This document shows, piece after piece, positions 49,626 through 59,724 of a stretch of DNA of 64,000 bases (positions within the stretch are counted from its first letter, which is position 1; every line of letters begins with the position of its first letter). The stretch is from Marivivens donghaensis (GTDB lineage Bacteria > Pseudomonadota > Alphaproteobacteria > Rhodobacterales > Rhodobacteraceae). The notes below the pieces were generated by a model. It had not been told where the DNA came from. It saw nothing but the letters and a program-made list of their open reading frames with translations, and ran no database searches. The stretch is from NCBI RefSeq assembly GCF_011806565.1, contig NZ_JAATOP010000001.1, positions 519,418 through 583,417 of the forward strand, given 5' to 3'. Made by a program: the position numbers and the translations under genes.

Positions 49626-52250
49626 ATGTCAGGTGTTAATTACGTTGTCCGAAATGGTTCGGGCATCCGCAGTGGAGTCGTGTCCGGAGACGGCATGGCA
49701 TCGGTCATTTCTGTCGCGGCTGGCGAGGACGTGTCGCTGAATCTGGCTTCGGCGCAGATCAGCAAGTACACGCGCGACGGCCAGACGCTGAATATCGAGC
49801 TGATCGACGGCCGCGTCATCGCGATTGAGGGATACTTTACCCCCGCAGGTGTCGAACGCGCCGATCTCTATATTTCTTCCGGCAGTATTCTGCAGGATGT
49901 CGTCTTTGCAGAGGGCTCCGACGGCTACATCTGGGCGACCTATGTCGAGAGCGATCCGTTCGGGAAAACCAACCCCGACAGCGATCTGTTCTTCGTCGGT
50001 TCGCCGCAAGTTATCGCCCCCTATGACGCTGACGTCGTCGACATGCTCGACGCGCCGCTCCTCGGCGGCCTCGGCGGTGCAGCCGGTCCGGCTCTGGGCC
50101 TCGGTCTCGCGCTTCTCGGCGCCGGTCTGCTGAACGGCGGCGGTGGCGGCGGAGGCGATGGTGACGGCGATGAGGGTGTCGATGTTCAGCTCGACGCCAG
50201 CATCAAATCCGAGCCCTACATCGTTATCAACGAAGAGTCCTACCCCGACGGCTTCGAAGTTTTCGGCACTGGTACTGTCGGCGGTACCGTCACCGTAAAC
50301 ATTGATGGCGTCGAAAAGACCGCCACTGTCGATGCGAACGGCGACTGGTCTGTCACCTATGACGGCGGCGACATTCCCGAAGGCACATACACCGAAACCA
50401 TTTCGGCCATTATCGAAGTGACCAACGATAACGGCGACGTTCTTACCGATGCCGACTCCGGTAAAGTCATTGTCGATACCGAACTGACCGTCACCCTCGA
50501 TGCAGTGACCGGCGACGACTTCGTCAACGAAGCCGAAGTCGGAGCGGGCATCACGCTTACTGGTAAAGTCGAAGCGAACTCGACCGTGACCGTGAACATC
50601 GACGGCACCGAGTATGATGCGACCGTCACCGGCACCACTTGGTCGCTGGACCTGCCGGATGGCGTTGTGAACTACGGCAACTACACCGAGTCCGTCACCG
50701 TGACCGCTGTCGACTCTTTCGACAACGTTGAAGTCATCACCGGCTCGTTCGTCGTAGACAGCAGCACCTTCATCACCATCGACGCCATCGAAGCAGGCGC
50801 AGACGACGTTTTGAACGCAGCCGAAGCATCGGGCGGCGCTGTCGTGACCGGTACTGCCGAAGCAGGCGCGACCGTGACCGTCATTCTGAACCCGACCTCG
50901 TCTAACGCAATGACCCTGTCGTCGACCGCGGATGGCCAGACCAACGTGACCAAGACCACCACCGCCGATGCGGATGGCAACTGGTCGGTATCTTACACCA
51001 CCAGCGAACTGCCCGACGGTGAAGGCAACGTCAAAGTCAACGCGACCGCCGAAGACGCAGCGGGCAACACCGCTTCGACCTCGACCGACCTCGACTATGA
51101 CACCGTCATCGAGCTGACCCACGACAACGGTCCGGTCGGCGGCGACGGCATCGTCAATGCGGACGAGCAGAGCGGCGCAATCGTTGTGACCGGCCTTGTG
51201 GACGTAGGCTCGACCGTCAACGTCACGCTTGGCGGCGAAACGCTGACCACCACGTCGACAGACGGAACGTGGTCTGTGACTTTCCCTGCTGGCACGCTGC
51301 CGACGGGGCAGGGCATCACCGCCGATCTGACCGTTGACGCGACCGACCCTGCGGGCAACACCGCGCAGCTGAAGGAAACCATCGAAATCGACACCATCGT
51401 CGATCCACTGGCGATTGATCCGGTCGAAGGCGACAACATCATCAACGCCGAAGAGCGTGCCGACGGCATCGTCATCTCCGGCGAAGTCGAAGAAGGCTCC
51501 ACCGTTCAAGTGACCTTCGACGGCATCACCAAGGATGCGGTTGTTGACGGCACCACCTGGACTGTCGAATACGATGCGGACGAAGTGCGCACCGGCGAAT
51601 ACGACACCGAAGTCACGGTGGTCGCGACTGACAAGAACGGCAACGTCGGCACTGTCTCCGAAGACATCACCGTGGACACAATCGCGCCGGATACGCCGAT
51701 TGTGAACTCGGCTGATCAGGACCGTAACTACCTGCGTTCGGTCGGTGTTCTGAACCAGCCCGATACGCTCCAGATCTACGAGCTGGACGACACCGGCACG
51801 GTCACCAAACTGGAGATCGAGGACGAGTACGACGCCCGCTATGACGAGATCGACCTGATCCCGACCACGCCGATTGCGGATGGCGCGCAGCTCGTGCTGC
51901 AAGCCGAAGACGCGGCGGGCAACGTCGGTGCGGGTCTGTTCGTCAAATCGGTCAACGGCAACAATACGATCGATCTGGACAATCCGGGACTGGAGCAATT
52001 CGATCTGACCTCGATCGACCTCCAGTTCGCTGACAACGCGACGCTCACCATGACGGGCACGGATGTCGTTCGCCTCACCGGCGAGGACAATACGCTTACC
52101 ATCTTTGGTGATACCGATGATACCTTGAGTATCTCGGGCGCAGTGGCCACTGGTCAAACTGCGGTCGTAGACCAGAAGAGTTTCACTGAGTACGAGTTGG
52201 GCGACAGCAGTACGCTGCTTATCCAGGACGATATTAACGTCGTCATCTGA
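49626..52250 (+). CDS. Bap/Lap-like surface adhesin with five Ig-like repeats, type I secreted
   Basis: An 874-residue acidic protein, no Sec signal. Residues 1-140 form a beta-rich N-terminal module of the BapA-prefix kind. A hydrophobic glycine-rich stretch (about 143-170, containing GAAG at 151-154) is followed by a run of seven glycines and an Asp/Gly linker. Five bacterial Ig-like repeats of 90-108 residues follow (about 195-285, 286-380, 382-490, 492-590, 592-686), with shared 'TVTVNIDG' and 'GNWSVSY'-like strands. A different C-terminal module (687-874) probably carries the type I secretion signal. No RTX nonapeptides. The ATG follows GTGGAG. Directly followed by its export genes. Small for this family; biofilm or surface attachment is inferred. 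Confidence 0.82.
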   Translation: MSGVNYVVRNGSGIRSGVVSGDGMASVISVAAGEDVSLNLASAQISKYTRDGQTLNIELIDGRVIAIEGYFTPAGVERADLYISSGSILQDVVFAEGSDGYIWATYVESDPFGKTNPDSDLFFVGSPQVIAPYDADVVDMLDAPLLGGLGGAAGPALGLGLALLGAGLLNGGGGGGGDGDGDEGVDVQLDASIKSEPYIVINEESYPDGFEVFGTGTVGGTVTVNIDGVEKTATVDANGDWSVTYDGGDIPEGTYTETISAIIEVTNDNGDVLTDADSGKVIVDTELTVTLDAVTGDDFVNEAEVGAGITLTGKVEANSTVTVNIDGTEYDATVTGTTWSLDLPDGVVNYGNYTESVTVTAVDSFDNVEVITGSFVVDSSTFITIDAIEAGADDVLNAAEASGGAVVTGTAEAGATVTVILNPTSSNAMTLSSTADGQTNVTKTTTADADGNWSVSYTTSELPDGEGNVKVNATAEDAAGNTASTSTDLDYDTVIELTHDNGPVGGDGIVNADEQSGAIVVTGLVDVGSTVNVTLGGETLTTTSTDGTWSVTFPAGTLPTGQGITADLTVDATDPAGNTAQLKETIEIDTIVDPLAIDPVEGDNIINAEERADGIVISGEVEEGSTVQVTFDGITKDAVVDGTTWTVEYDADEVRTGEYDTEVTVVATDKNGNVGTVSEDITVDTIAPDTPIVNSADQDRNYLRSVGVLNQPDTLQIYELDDTGTVTKLEIEDEYDARYDEIDLIPTTPIADGAQLVLQAEDAAGNVGAGLFVKSVNGNNTIDLDNPGLEQFDLTSIDLQFADNATLTMTGTDVVRLTGEDNTLTIFGDTDDTLSISGAVATGQTAVVDQKSFTEYELGDSSTLLIQDDINVVI

Positions 52251-52313
52251 TAGGGTCTCGGGCCGGCGTTCTGTCGGCCCGCAACCTCTGCGATTTCGTA
52301 CTCGGAGGAGCAT

Positions 52314-53621
52314 GTGACCGGATTCAAGACAGCAGCCACACTTCTGGTCTGCGTCACCTGTGCCATCAGCCTATCGGGCTGTAGCTGGTTCGGTGGGCAG
52401 TCGGGAGTGCCAGAGGGACAGCCGTCCCAGACGGCGGCCTTGTCTCCGGAGATGATCGACGGCTCCCAATCGCGCATTATTACGGATTTGCTGAACCGCA
52501 GGTCCGTATTGCCCGAAGGGCCGCTGGCCGACATTGCGTCGGCAGTGCTCGCCTCCAACTCCCGCGCGGCTGAAGCCGAGCTGCGCGCGGCGCAATTGCG
52601 GGCGGAAGCCAAGTCCAAAAACTGGCTCCCGTCGGTTGGTCCGCAAGTGTCTCTTTCGTCTCTGGGCGACCTCGTCGCCGGAATGGTTGTCGAGCAGGTT
52701 CTGTTCGACAATGGCCGCAAGCGTGCCGAACGCGACTACGCGCAAGCGGAAGTCGAAGTAGCCGCTGTGACGTTAGCCGAAGATACCAACGAACGTGTCG
52801 CCGACGCGCTCGACCTCTACCTCACCGCCGAGGCCAAACGTGCCAGAGCGGAGGTCAGCGCCCGCGCGATGGAGCGGATGGAATACTTCGTCTACGTCAT
52901 GTCTGAAAGATTGAGGGGAGGCGCGTCCAACCCGGCCGATTTCCAGCTTGTTGACAACAAGTTACAGGAAATGCGGGCCGAGCTGACCGCCGACAGGGAG
53001 GCCGCCGCTGCCGCACTTGCGCAGCTCAACGCCATGACGGATACGCCGGTGGACGGGATCCACGGGCTGACCGCTCTTTCTCCTCCGGCGGCCAATGCCG
53101 TGCCGCTGCCGGTCATGCGTGCCGAAGCTGAAGGCAATCAGGCGGTGGCCTCCGCGCGTTACGAACGTGCCGGATACCTGCCGGGACTGAGCGCCAGCGG
53201 CGGAGTTTCCTCTGATGGTGACACCGAGGGCGGCTTGAACGTCCTCATTCCGAACGGATTGGGCCTCGGCTCTTCCGCTGCGATACAGGCAATCGAGGCC
53301 GAAGAAATGGCCGCGACCGCCCGTGCCCAGCGGATCAACGAGGAACTGGCGCGCCGCATCGCAGGACTTCGCGTCCAGCTTGTCACGCTCCAGAACCGCC
53401 AGACGCAAGCTGCGCAACTGGCAGTCCAGACCGCACGGAACTACGAGACTTTTGCCGAGCAGCGTCACGCAGGAATGCGGACGGTCATGGATGTCGTGAA
53501 CGTCTTTGAAGCCAAGGTCCGTACCGAACGCCAGTCTGTTGAAGTGGTCTACGAAATCGCTCGTGTCGAAATCCAGATCGCGGCCCTTCTGGGCACGCTC
53601 GTTGATGGAGAGAGTATATGA
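52314..53621 (+). CDS. TolC-family outer-membrane channel (lipoprotein)
   Basis: A 435-residue TolC/LapE-like protein, the outer-membrane pore of the type I system. The N-terminus 'LLVCVTCAISLSGCSWF' is a lipoprotein signal with the lipobox LSGC. The rest is long alpha-helical hairpins rich in Ala, Glu and Arg, with the typical repeat symmetry. Start is GTG 52314 with GGAGGAG upstream; the nearby ATG is out of frame and immediately stopped. It begins 63 bases after the adhesin and overlaps the ABC gene by four bases. Confidence 0.85.
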   Translation: MTGFKTAATLLVCVTCAISLSGCSWFGGQSGVPEGQPSQTAALSPEMIDGSQSRIITDLLNRRSVLPEGPLADIASAVLASNSRAAEAELRAAQLRAEAKSKNWLPSVGPQVSLSSLGDLVAGMVVEQVLFDNGRKRAERDYAQAEVEVAAVTLAEDTNERVADALDLYLTAEAKRARAEVSARAMERMEYFVYVMSERLRGGASNPADFQLVDNKLQEMRAELTADREAAAAALAQLNAMTDTPVDGIHGLTALSPPAANAVPLPVMRAEAEGNQAVASARYERAGYLPGLSASGGVSSDGDTEGGLNVLIPNGLGLGSSAAIQAIEAEEMAATARAQRINEELARRIAGLRVQLVTLQNRQTQAAQLAVQTARNYETFAEQRHAGMRTVMDVVNVFEAKVRTERQSVEVVYEIARVEIQIAALLGTLVDGESI

Positions 53622-55879
53622 GTGGACCGGTTATCGCCTTCAACGTGCACAGCAAAAAGAAGGGTGGCAAGAAACTCAAAGCCGCCGTTCCCGAGCCGGA
53701 CGTTGCCCCCGAGATCGCGCCCGAACCAGAAGTTCAGGAAGAGCCGCACCACAAAGACTACGACGAGCGTTTCAGCGCCAAAGCCCGCGCCCGCGCCGAC
53801 ATCGCGTCCGTTTACGCCGGCGTGTTGGGCGTTATCCTGATCCGCGCCGATCTGCTGGAAAGCATCGGCGCCGCAGGGCAGGAAACGATTAGCGCCGAGG
53901 CCATCGCAGGCGCGCTGACCGACGCGGGGCTGGTCACATCGGTCCGCAAGGTCAGGAAACTCACCCCCGAAGCATGGCCCGCGCTGGCCGAGATGACATC
54001 GGGGCAGGTGGTTCTGGTGCTCGAACAGCAGGACAACACGCTGTTCGTTTATGACGTCACCTGCAAAGGCAACCGCGCCGAAGTCTCGGTCGATGAATTC
54101 ATGTCGGTTTATGCGGGCGCGATCATCCGTTCTGACGTGGCCGTCACCGAACTGGCCCGCCGCCACGCGGAAAAGGGCGAGAAGCCGCATTGGTTCTGGG
54201 GGCAGTTGGCCCGCTTCCGCCGCAATATTTTCGAGGTCGCGCTCGGCTCGTTCGTCGCGAACCTTCTCGCCGTGACCGTGGCGCTCTTCAGCCTTCAGGT
54301 CTACGACCGCGTTATTCCGAACCAGTCCACCGCGACCCTGTGGGTGCTCGCGATGGGCGCCAGTTTTGCCATTCTGCTCGAAGCGTTCCTGCGCATCGCC
54401 CGCGCGCGCCTTGTGGATAGCGCCGGTCGCCAGATCGAACTGAAGGTGATGCGCCTGCTGGCCGACAAAGTGCTTGGCATGAAGGCGGGTATCGGGATGA
54501 GCCCCGCGCAGACCTTCTCTGCCGTGCGCGATTTCAGCGCGATCCGTGAGTTTTTCACCGCATCGACCATCGGCTCGCTGACGGATCTGCCGTTCATTTT
54601 TCTCTTCCTCGCGCTCGTCGCCTCAATTGGTGGCAATGTGGTCTGGGTGCTGGTTGCAGGCGGCGTTCTGATGATCCTGCCGAGCCTGCTGATGCAGCGC
54701 AAAATGGTCGAACTGACCCGCCAGACCCAAGGTGCGAGCATCCGCTCCAGCCGTCTGCTCCAAGAAATCGTCTACGACACCGACAGCATCAAGGCGACCC
54801 GCGGCGAGGATCGTTTTCGCCGCCAATGGGCCGAACTGTCGGCGCTCAGCTCGCTCGCCAGTAGCGAACAGCGCAAACTCGGTGCCGCCCTCACGTTCTG
54901 GAGCCAAGGGGTCCAGCAGGCGACCTATGTCTCCGCCGTCGTCTTTGGCGCGTTCCTTGTTTTTGCTGGCGAATATACCGTCGGCACCATCATCGCGGTT
55001 GGCATCCTGACGGGCCGGACGCTCGGTCCCCTCACGCAGCTTGCCGGCACGTTGTCCCGTTGGGCGAACGTCAAAAGCGCGCTCGACGCGCTGGATGCGG
55101 TTGCCGGTGCGCAGCAGGACACCGAAGAGACCCGCAGCTATCTGCGCCGCGAAACGCTCAAAGGCGAGTTCGAACTGCATGACCTCGTTTATCAGTACGA
55201 CGACGAGGGGCTAAACGCGGTCCGAATGACCGGCTTCAAGATCCCCGCAGGCCAGAGGGTTGCGATCCTCGGCGCGAATGGCTCCGGGAAATCGACGCTG
55301 CTCAAACTGCTGTCCGGCCTTCTTGCGCCGACCGGCGGTCGCGTGATGATCGACGGCGTGGATATGTCCCAAGTGATGCCGCGCGACCTGCGCCGCAACA
55401 TCGGCTATCTGGGGCAGGACGTGCGCCTGTTCGCAGGTACGCTCCGCGATAACCTGAACATGACCATGCTGGAACGCGACGAGGATCGCTTGCTTGAAGC
55501 ACTCGATTTCTCGGGTCTGGGCGAGTTCGTCCGCAGCCACCCCAAGGGCCTCGACATGGTCATCGCCGATGGCGGGCAGGGGCTTTCGGTCGGTCAGCGC
55601 CAGTCCATCGGCTGGGCGCGCATCTGGCTGCAAGACCCGCAGATCGTTCTGCTTGATGAACCGACTGCCGCGATGGACCAGACGCTCGAACGCACGCTGG
55701 TGGCGCGCCTTGATACGTGGCTCGAAGACCGGACCGCCGTCATCGCGACGCACCGTATGCCGATCCTCCAACTCGCCCACCGCACCGTTGTCCTGCAAAA
55801 AGGTCAGCTCGCGGTGGACGGTAATCGTGACGAGGTTCTCGCGCATCTGAGCAAGGCCAAGGGAGGACAGGCCCAATGA
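53618..55879 (+). CDS. Type I secretion ABC exporter (LapB-like)
   Basis: A 753-residue inner-membrane exporter. Residues about 50-170 form a peptidase-C39-like domain that lacks the catalytic cysteine, as in exporters of uncleaved substrates. Next comes a six-helix domain ('ALFSLQVYDRVIPNQSTATL' is a hallmark), then the ATPase: Walker A 'GANGSGKST' (about 551), signature 'LSVGQRQSIGWARIW' (about 655) and Walker B 'IVLLDEPTAAMD' (about 675). The signature has Val in place of the second Gly, a change also seen in some members of the group. Overlaps both flanking genes by four bases. Confidence 0.9.
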   Translation: MSGPVIAFNVHSKKKGGKKLKAAVPEPDVAPEIAPEPEVQEEPHHKDYDERFSAKARARADIASVYAGVLGVILIRADLLESIGAAGQETISAEAIAGALTDAGLVTSVRKVRKLTPEAWPALAEMTSGQVVLVLEQQDNTLFVYDVTCKGNRAEVSVDEFMSVYAGAIIRSDVAVTELARRHAEKGEKPHWFWGQLARFRRNIFEVALGSFVANLLAVTVALFSLQVYDRVIPNQSTATLWVLAMGASFAILLEAFLRIARARLVDSAGRQIELKVMRLLADKVLGMKAGIGMSPAQTFSAVRDFSAIREFFTASTIGSLTDLPFIFLFLALVASIGGNVVWVLVAGGVLMILPSLLMQRKMVELTRQTQGASIRSSRLLQEIVYDTDSIKATRGEDRFRRQWAELSALSSLASSEQRKLGAALTFWSQGVQQATYVSAVVFGAFLVFAGEYTVGTIIAVGILTGRTLGPLTQLAGTLSRWANVKSALDALDAVAGAQQDTEETRSYLRRETLKGEFELHDLVYQYDDEGLNAVRMTGFKIPAGQRVAILGANGSGKSTLLKLLSGLLAPTGGRVMIDGVDMSQVMPRDLRRNIGYLGQDVRLFAGTLRDNLNMTMLERDEDRLLEALDFSGLGEFVRSHPKGLDMVIADGGQGLSVGQRQSIGWARIWLQDPQIVLLDEPTAAMDQTLERTLVARLDTWLEDRTAVIATHRMPILQLAHRTVVLQKGQLAVDGNRDEVLAHLSKAKGGQAQ

Positions 55880-57045
55880 CCACGATCGACGCAGAATTCG
55901 ACAGGGGCGTCCGCTCCTCAAGCGCCATCATCTGGCTCGTCGGCCTGACTGTTCTGGTTTTCATCGTCTGGGCGCGCTTCGCTTGGGTGGACGAGATCGT
56001 GCGTACCGACGGAGCCGTTGTTTCGGGTGCGCGTCCGCAGATCGTTCAGAACCTCGAAGGCGGCATCCTTGCTGAGCTTCTGGTGAGCGAAGGCGACACT
56101 GTCCAACCCGGCCAAGTGCTTGCCCGCCTGCGCGGCACCCAGTTCCAGACCCGCGTCGAAGACCTCACCGATCAGGTGGTCGCCGCCGAAATCCGCCGTC
56201 TGCGCCTTGAGGCAGAAATAGCGGGCCTTTCGACGTTCGACGTTCCCGCCGAACTGGCGCAGCAGAACCCCGACATGGTGTCGTCCGAACAGGCGCTGCT
56301 CGCTGCGCGTCAGGCCGACTACCAGAGCAAGGTGGACAGCGCCGCAAACGTCCTTCGCGAAACCAATCGCGAGTTGGAATCGATGGAGGAGATGTTCACC
56401 CGCGATATTGTCGCCCTGTTCGAGGTCACACGCTCGCGCAAGCAGCAGTCCGACGCCGAGATCAAATACAATGACATCGTAACGGGCGCGGAACTGGCGC
56501 GCGCCAACGAATACTCAGAGGTGCTACAGCAGATCGCGACCCTGTCGCAGGACCTCAAGCTCGTGCAGGACCAATTGGACCGCACCGTGATCACCGCGCC
56601 GATGCTTGGCGTTGTGAACAACCTTGGGGTTACGACCATCGGCGGCGTCATCAGACCGGGAGAGGAGATTTTCCAGATCATCCCGCTTGATGATGAACTG
56701 ATGATTGAAGCCCGCGTTCCGCCCCGCGACATCGCAAACGTGCGGGCAGGGCAGCAGGCGACGATCAAGCTATCCGCTTACGATTACACGATCTTTGGCA
56801 GCCTGAAGGGCGAAGTGGTGTATGTGTCCGCCGATACGTTCAAAGATGACCGTGTCGTTGACGGCGATCCGCACTACCGCGTGACACTCAGCGTCGACCG
56901 CGATGCGATGACCGACCGCCAGCGCGGGATCGAGATCCGTCCGGGCTTGCAGGCTACGGTAGAGTTGCAGACGGGCCAGAAAACGATCCTGCAATATCTG
57001 ACCAAGCCGCTCTATCGCGGATCAGAGGCACTACACGAACGCTGA
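55876..57045 (+). CDS. HlyD-family periplasmic adaptor of the type I system
   Basis: A 389-residue membrane fusion protein. One N-terminal membrane anchor ('IIWLVGLTVLVFIVWARFAW', about 15-34) precedes a lipoyl half-motif 'VQNLEGGILAELLVSEGDTV' (about 55-74), a helical hairpin and the second lipoyl half and beta-barrel ('PMLGVVNNLGVTTIGGVIRPG'). It joins the ABC exporter to the TolC-like pore. Last gene of the locus, followed by a terminator, so the adhesin and its three export parts form one unit. Confidence 0.9.
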   Translation: MTTIDAEFDRGVRSSSAIIWLVGLTVLVFIVWARFAWVDEIVRTDGAVVSGARPQIVQNLEGGILAELLVSEGDTVQPGQVLARLRGTQFQTRVEDLTDQVVAAEIRRLRLEAEIAGLSTFDVPAELAQQNPDMVSSEQALLAARQADYQSKVDSAANVLRETNRELESMEEMFTRDIVALFEVTRSRKQQSDAEIKYNDIVTGAELARANEYSEVLQQIATLSQDLKLVQDQLDRTVITAPMLGVVNNLGVTTIGGVIRPGEEIFQIIPLDDELMIEARVPPRDIANVRAGQQATIKLSAYDYTIFGSLKGEVVYVSADTFKDDRVVDGDPHYRVTLSVDRDAMTDRQRGIEIRPGLQATVELQTGQKTILQYLTKPLYRGSEALHER

Positions 57046-57072
57046 CGATCACGTCATCGACGAAAGTTGCAG

Positions 57073-57094
57073 CAGGGCCGAGAGGCCCTGTTTT
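57073..57094 (+). terminator. Terminator after the adhesin-export operon
   Basis: CAGGGCC-GAGA-GGCCCTG followed by TTTT, 27 bases beyond the last stop codon. Confidence 0.85.
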
Positions 57095-57170
57095 GCTTTG
57101 GCGCGGCAACTTCGAACAGCGCAGGTGCATCGGTTTTTTCGTAAAGTTGTCACGAGTCTGCTGGGCGCGC

Positions 57171-57203
57171 CTTGAAGGTCCGCCAACCTGCAACTAACAT
57201 TTG
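57171..57203 (+). promoter_or_regulatory. Candidate heat-shock (RpoH) promoter of clpP
   Basis: CTTG at 57171 and CTAACATTTG at 57194 resemble the alphaproteobacterial RpoH elements CTTG and CYTATNTNNG (eight of ten positions for the second). The spacer is slightly long. About 55 bases before the clpP ATG. Confidence 0.4.
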
Positions 57204-57257
57204 CTTAGACATTTGTGATTACGACGTACGCGTCCCAAGACGAGGCACTAGAATAAC

Positions 57258-57878
57258 ATGCAAGATCCGGTCGAGATTTATAACAACCTCGTTCCTATGG
57301 TGGTCGAACAGACCGCTCGTGGCGAACGCGCGTACGACATCTTCTCGCGCCTCCTGAAAGAGCGCATCATTTTCGTCAACGGCCCCGTCCATGACGGTAT
57401 GGCCCAGCTGATCGTTGCCCAGCTGCTGTTCCTTGAATCGGAAAACCCGAAGAAGGAAATCAGCATGTACATCAACAGCCCGGGCGGCGTTGTGACTGCC
57501 GGTCTGTCGATCTACGACACTATGCAGTATATCCGTCCGAAGGTTTCGACTCTCGTTGTCGGTCAGGCTGCGTCGATGGGCTCGGTTCTGTCGATGGCTG
57601 GCGAAAAAGGTATGCGCTTTGCCCTGCCGAACGCCCGTATCATGGTTCACCAGCCGTCGGGTGGTTATCAGGGTCAGGCAACCGATATCATGATCCATGC
57701 GCGCGAAACCCAGAAGGTTCGCGAGCAGCTTTACAAGCTCTATGTCCACCACTGCGGTCAGACCTACGAAGAGGTCGAGCGCGCTCTGGAACGCGATAAC
57801 TTCATGTCGCCGCAAGAGGCAAAGGACTGGGGTCACATCGACGAGATTCTCGAAAACCGCCCTGACGCGGCGGAGTAA
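57258..57878 (+). CDS. clpP: ATP-dependent Clp protease proteolytic subunit
   Basis: A 206-residue serine peptidase that forms the double-heptamer protease chamber. The catalytic serine is in 'GQAASMGS' (about 106) and the histidine in 'MVHQPSGG' (about 131); the third member is an aspartate near 180. Followed after 113 bases by clpX, its ATPase partner, the common order in bacteria. Confidence 0.97.
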   Translation: MQDPVEIYNNLVPMVVEQTARGERAYDIFSRLLKERIIFVNGPVHDGMAQLIVAQLLFLESENPKKEISMYINSPGGVVTAGLSIYDTMQYIRPKVSTLVVGQAASMGSVLSMAGEKGMRFALPNARIMVHQPSGGYQGQATDIMIHARETQKVREQLYKLYVHHCGQTYEEVERALERDNFMSPQEAKDWGHIDEILENRPDAAE

Positions 57879-57991
57879 ACGCTCGCGTGAAACTGACGTT
57901 TTATGCGTTGTGAAGGACTGGTTGCTGCCCTACTGTTAGTGTGAGGGCAGCACCAAGCACACTACTAAGGACATCCGTCCAGGGGACCAGT

Positions 57992-59260
57992 ATGGCGAAT
58001 AACACCGGCGGCGACAGCAAAAACACCCTTTATTGCAGCTTCTGCGGCAAGAGCCAGCACGAGGTCCGCAAGCTGATCGCAGGACCGACCGTATTCATAT
58101 GCGATGAATGCGTAGAACTGTGCATGGACATCATCCGCGAGGAAACGAAGTCGGCGGGCCTGAAGGCCAGCGAAGGCGTTCCGACCCCGCGTGATATCTG
58201 CAACGTGCTGGATGACTACGTGATCGGTCAGGAACATGCGAAGCGCGTTCTCTCGGTTGCGGTCCACAATCACTACAAACGCCTGCATCACACCGGCAAA
58301 GGCGAGATCGAACTGGCGAAGTCGAACATCCTGCTGATCGGCCCGACCGGTTGCGGTAAGACCCTGCTTGCCCAGACGCTCGCCCGTATCCTCGACGTGC
58401 CGTTCACGATGGCTGACGCAACCACGCTGACCGAAGCCGGTTACGTGGGCGAAGACGTCGAGAACATCATCCTCAAGCTGTTGCAGGCTTCGGAATACAA
58501 CGTCGAGCGTGCTCAGCGCGGCATCGTCTACATCGATGAAGTCGACAAGATCACCCGTAAGTCGGACAACCCGTCGATCACCCGTGACGTTTCGGGCGAA
58601 GGCGTACAGCAGGCTCTGCTGAAGATCATGGAAGGCACCGTTGCTTCGGTTCCGCCGCAAGGTGGCCGCAAGCACCCGCAGCAGGAATTCCTGCAGGTCG
58701 ACACCACGAACATCCTGTTCATTTGTGGTGGCGCGTTCGCGGGCCTCGACCGGATTATCGCGCAGCGCAACAAGGGCACCGCGATGGGCTTTGGCGCTGA
58801 CGTCCGCGAGGACGACTCGCGCGGCATTGGTGAGATCTTCAAAGAACTCGAACCCGAAGATCTGCTGAAGTTCGGCCTCATCCCCGAATTCGTCGGTCGT
58901 CTGCCGGTCCTCGCGACCCTGACCGACCTCGACGCGGATGCGCTCGTGATCATTCTGACCCAGCCCAAGAACGCGCTGGTCAAGCAGTACCAGAAGCTTT
59001 TCGACATCGAAAACGTCCAGCTGACCTTCACCGAAGATGCGCTGCTCGCCATCGCCAAGAAGGCCATCGAGCGTAAGACCGGTGCACGTGGTCTGCGTTC
59101 GATCCTCGAAGACATCCTGCTGGAAACCATGTTCGAACTGCCGGGCATGGAGAATGTCGAAGAAGTCGTCGTCAACGAAGAGGCTGTTGGCCCCGGTGCC
59201 AAGCCGCTGATGATCTTCTCCGACGGCAAGAAAGAAAAAGAGCCCGCAACTGCTGGCTAA
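57992..59260 (+). CDS. clpX: ATP-dependent Clp protease ATP-binding subunit
   Basis: A 422-residue AAA+ unfoldase delivering substrates to ClpP. The N-terminal zinc domain has cysteines at about 15, 18, 37 and 40 ('CSFC' and 'CDEC'). 'GPTGCGKT' is Walker A, '[10 protein letters not shown]' Walker B, 'GYVGEDVE' the pore loop and '[10 protein letters not shown]' the sensor 2 region. The ATG at 57992 gives the standard N-terminus; the upstream open extension is not conserved. Followed by a strong terminator. Confidence 0.97.
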   Translation: MANNTGGDSKNTLYCSFCGKSQHEVRKLIAGPTVFICDECVELCMDIIREETKSAGLKASEGVPTPRDICNVLDDYVIGQEHAKRVLSVAVHNHYKRLHHTGKGEIELAKSNILLIGPTGCGKTLLAQTLARILDVPFTMADATTLTEAGYVGEDVENIILKLLQASEYNVERAQRGIVYIDEVDKITRKSDNPSITRDVSGEGVQQALLKIMEGTVASVPPQGGRKHPQQEFLQVDTTNILFICGGAFAGLDRIIAQRNKGTAMGFGADVREDDSRGIGEIFKELEPEDLLKFGLIPEFVGRLPVLATLTDLDADALVIILTQPKNALVKQYQKLFDIENVQLTFTEDALLAIAKKAIERKTGARGLRSILEDILLETMFELPGMENVEEVVVNEEAVGPGAKPLMIFSDGKKEKEPATAG

Positions 59261-59265
59261 GAGAC

Positions 59266-59289
59266 AGGCCTCCTTCGGGAGGCCTTTTT
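59266..59289 (+). terminator. Terminator after clpX
   Basis: AGGCCTCC-TTCG-GGAGGCCT with a following T-run, five bases beyond the clpX stop. Confidence 0.92.
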
Positions 59290-59364
59290 CATTTCCGCCT
59301 CCGAAGTCTCTTGCGCGGTCCTGCCTTTGGTCGTAACGGCAAATCGACTTTCGGAGGATTTTCC

Positions 59365-59724
59365 ATGACCATGAAGCGCGTTTTCACCGGCAGCCCGTTC
59401 GAAGAAAAGATCGGCTACTGCCGTGCCGTCGTTGCGGGCGGTTTCGTCCATGTTGCGGGTACCGTAGGGCAGGGCGACGACGTTGTTGAGCAGTGCAAGG
59501 CTGCCCTCACCACGATCTCCAACGCTCTGACCGAGGCGGGCAGCGACCTGTCGAAGACCGTCCGCGTGACCTACTACCTGCCGGACGCCGCAGAATTCGA
59601 GCCCTGCTGGCCGGTTCTGCGTGAAGCTTTCGGTGCCAACCCGCCGGCTGCGACGATGATCGAGGCGAACCTTATCGATCCGAAGTTCCGCATCGAGATC
59701 GAAGTGACTGCACTGGCTGGCTAA
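59365..59724 (+). CDS. RidA family protein
   Basis: A 119-residue member of the YjgF/YER057c/UK114 superfamily. The family hydrolyses reactive enamine/imine intermediates such as 2-aminoacrylate. The trimer signature '[20 protein letters not shown]' and the C-terminal '[19 protein letters not shown]' are present. The usual arginine that holds the imine carboxylate is not obvious at its normal place ('IEANLIDP' replaces the more common RxxLPxP), so this may be a Rid subgroup other than archetypal RidA. Good GGAGG before the ATG. Confidence 0.85.
   Translation: MTMKRVFTGSPFEEKIGYCRAVVAGGFVHVAGTVGQGDDVVEQCKAALTTISNALTEAGSDLSKTVRVTYYLPDAAEFEPCWPVLREAFGANPPAATMIEANLIDPKFRIEIEVTALAG

Noticed and set aside
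49629..52313. A very long open frame (894 codons) on the minus strand opposite the adhesin gene
   Set aside because: It mirrors the codon pattern of a GC-rich repeat protein, has no ribosome site and resembles no family; an antisense shadow.
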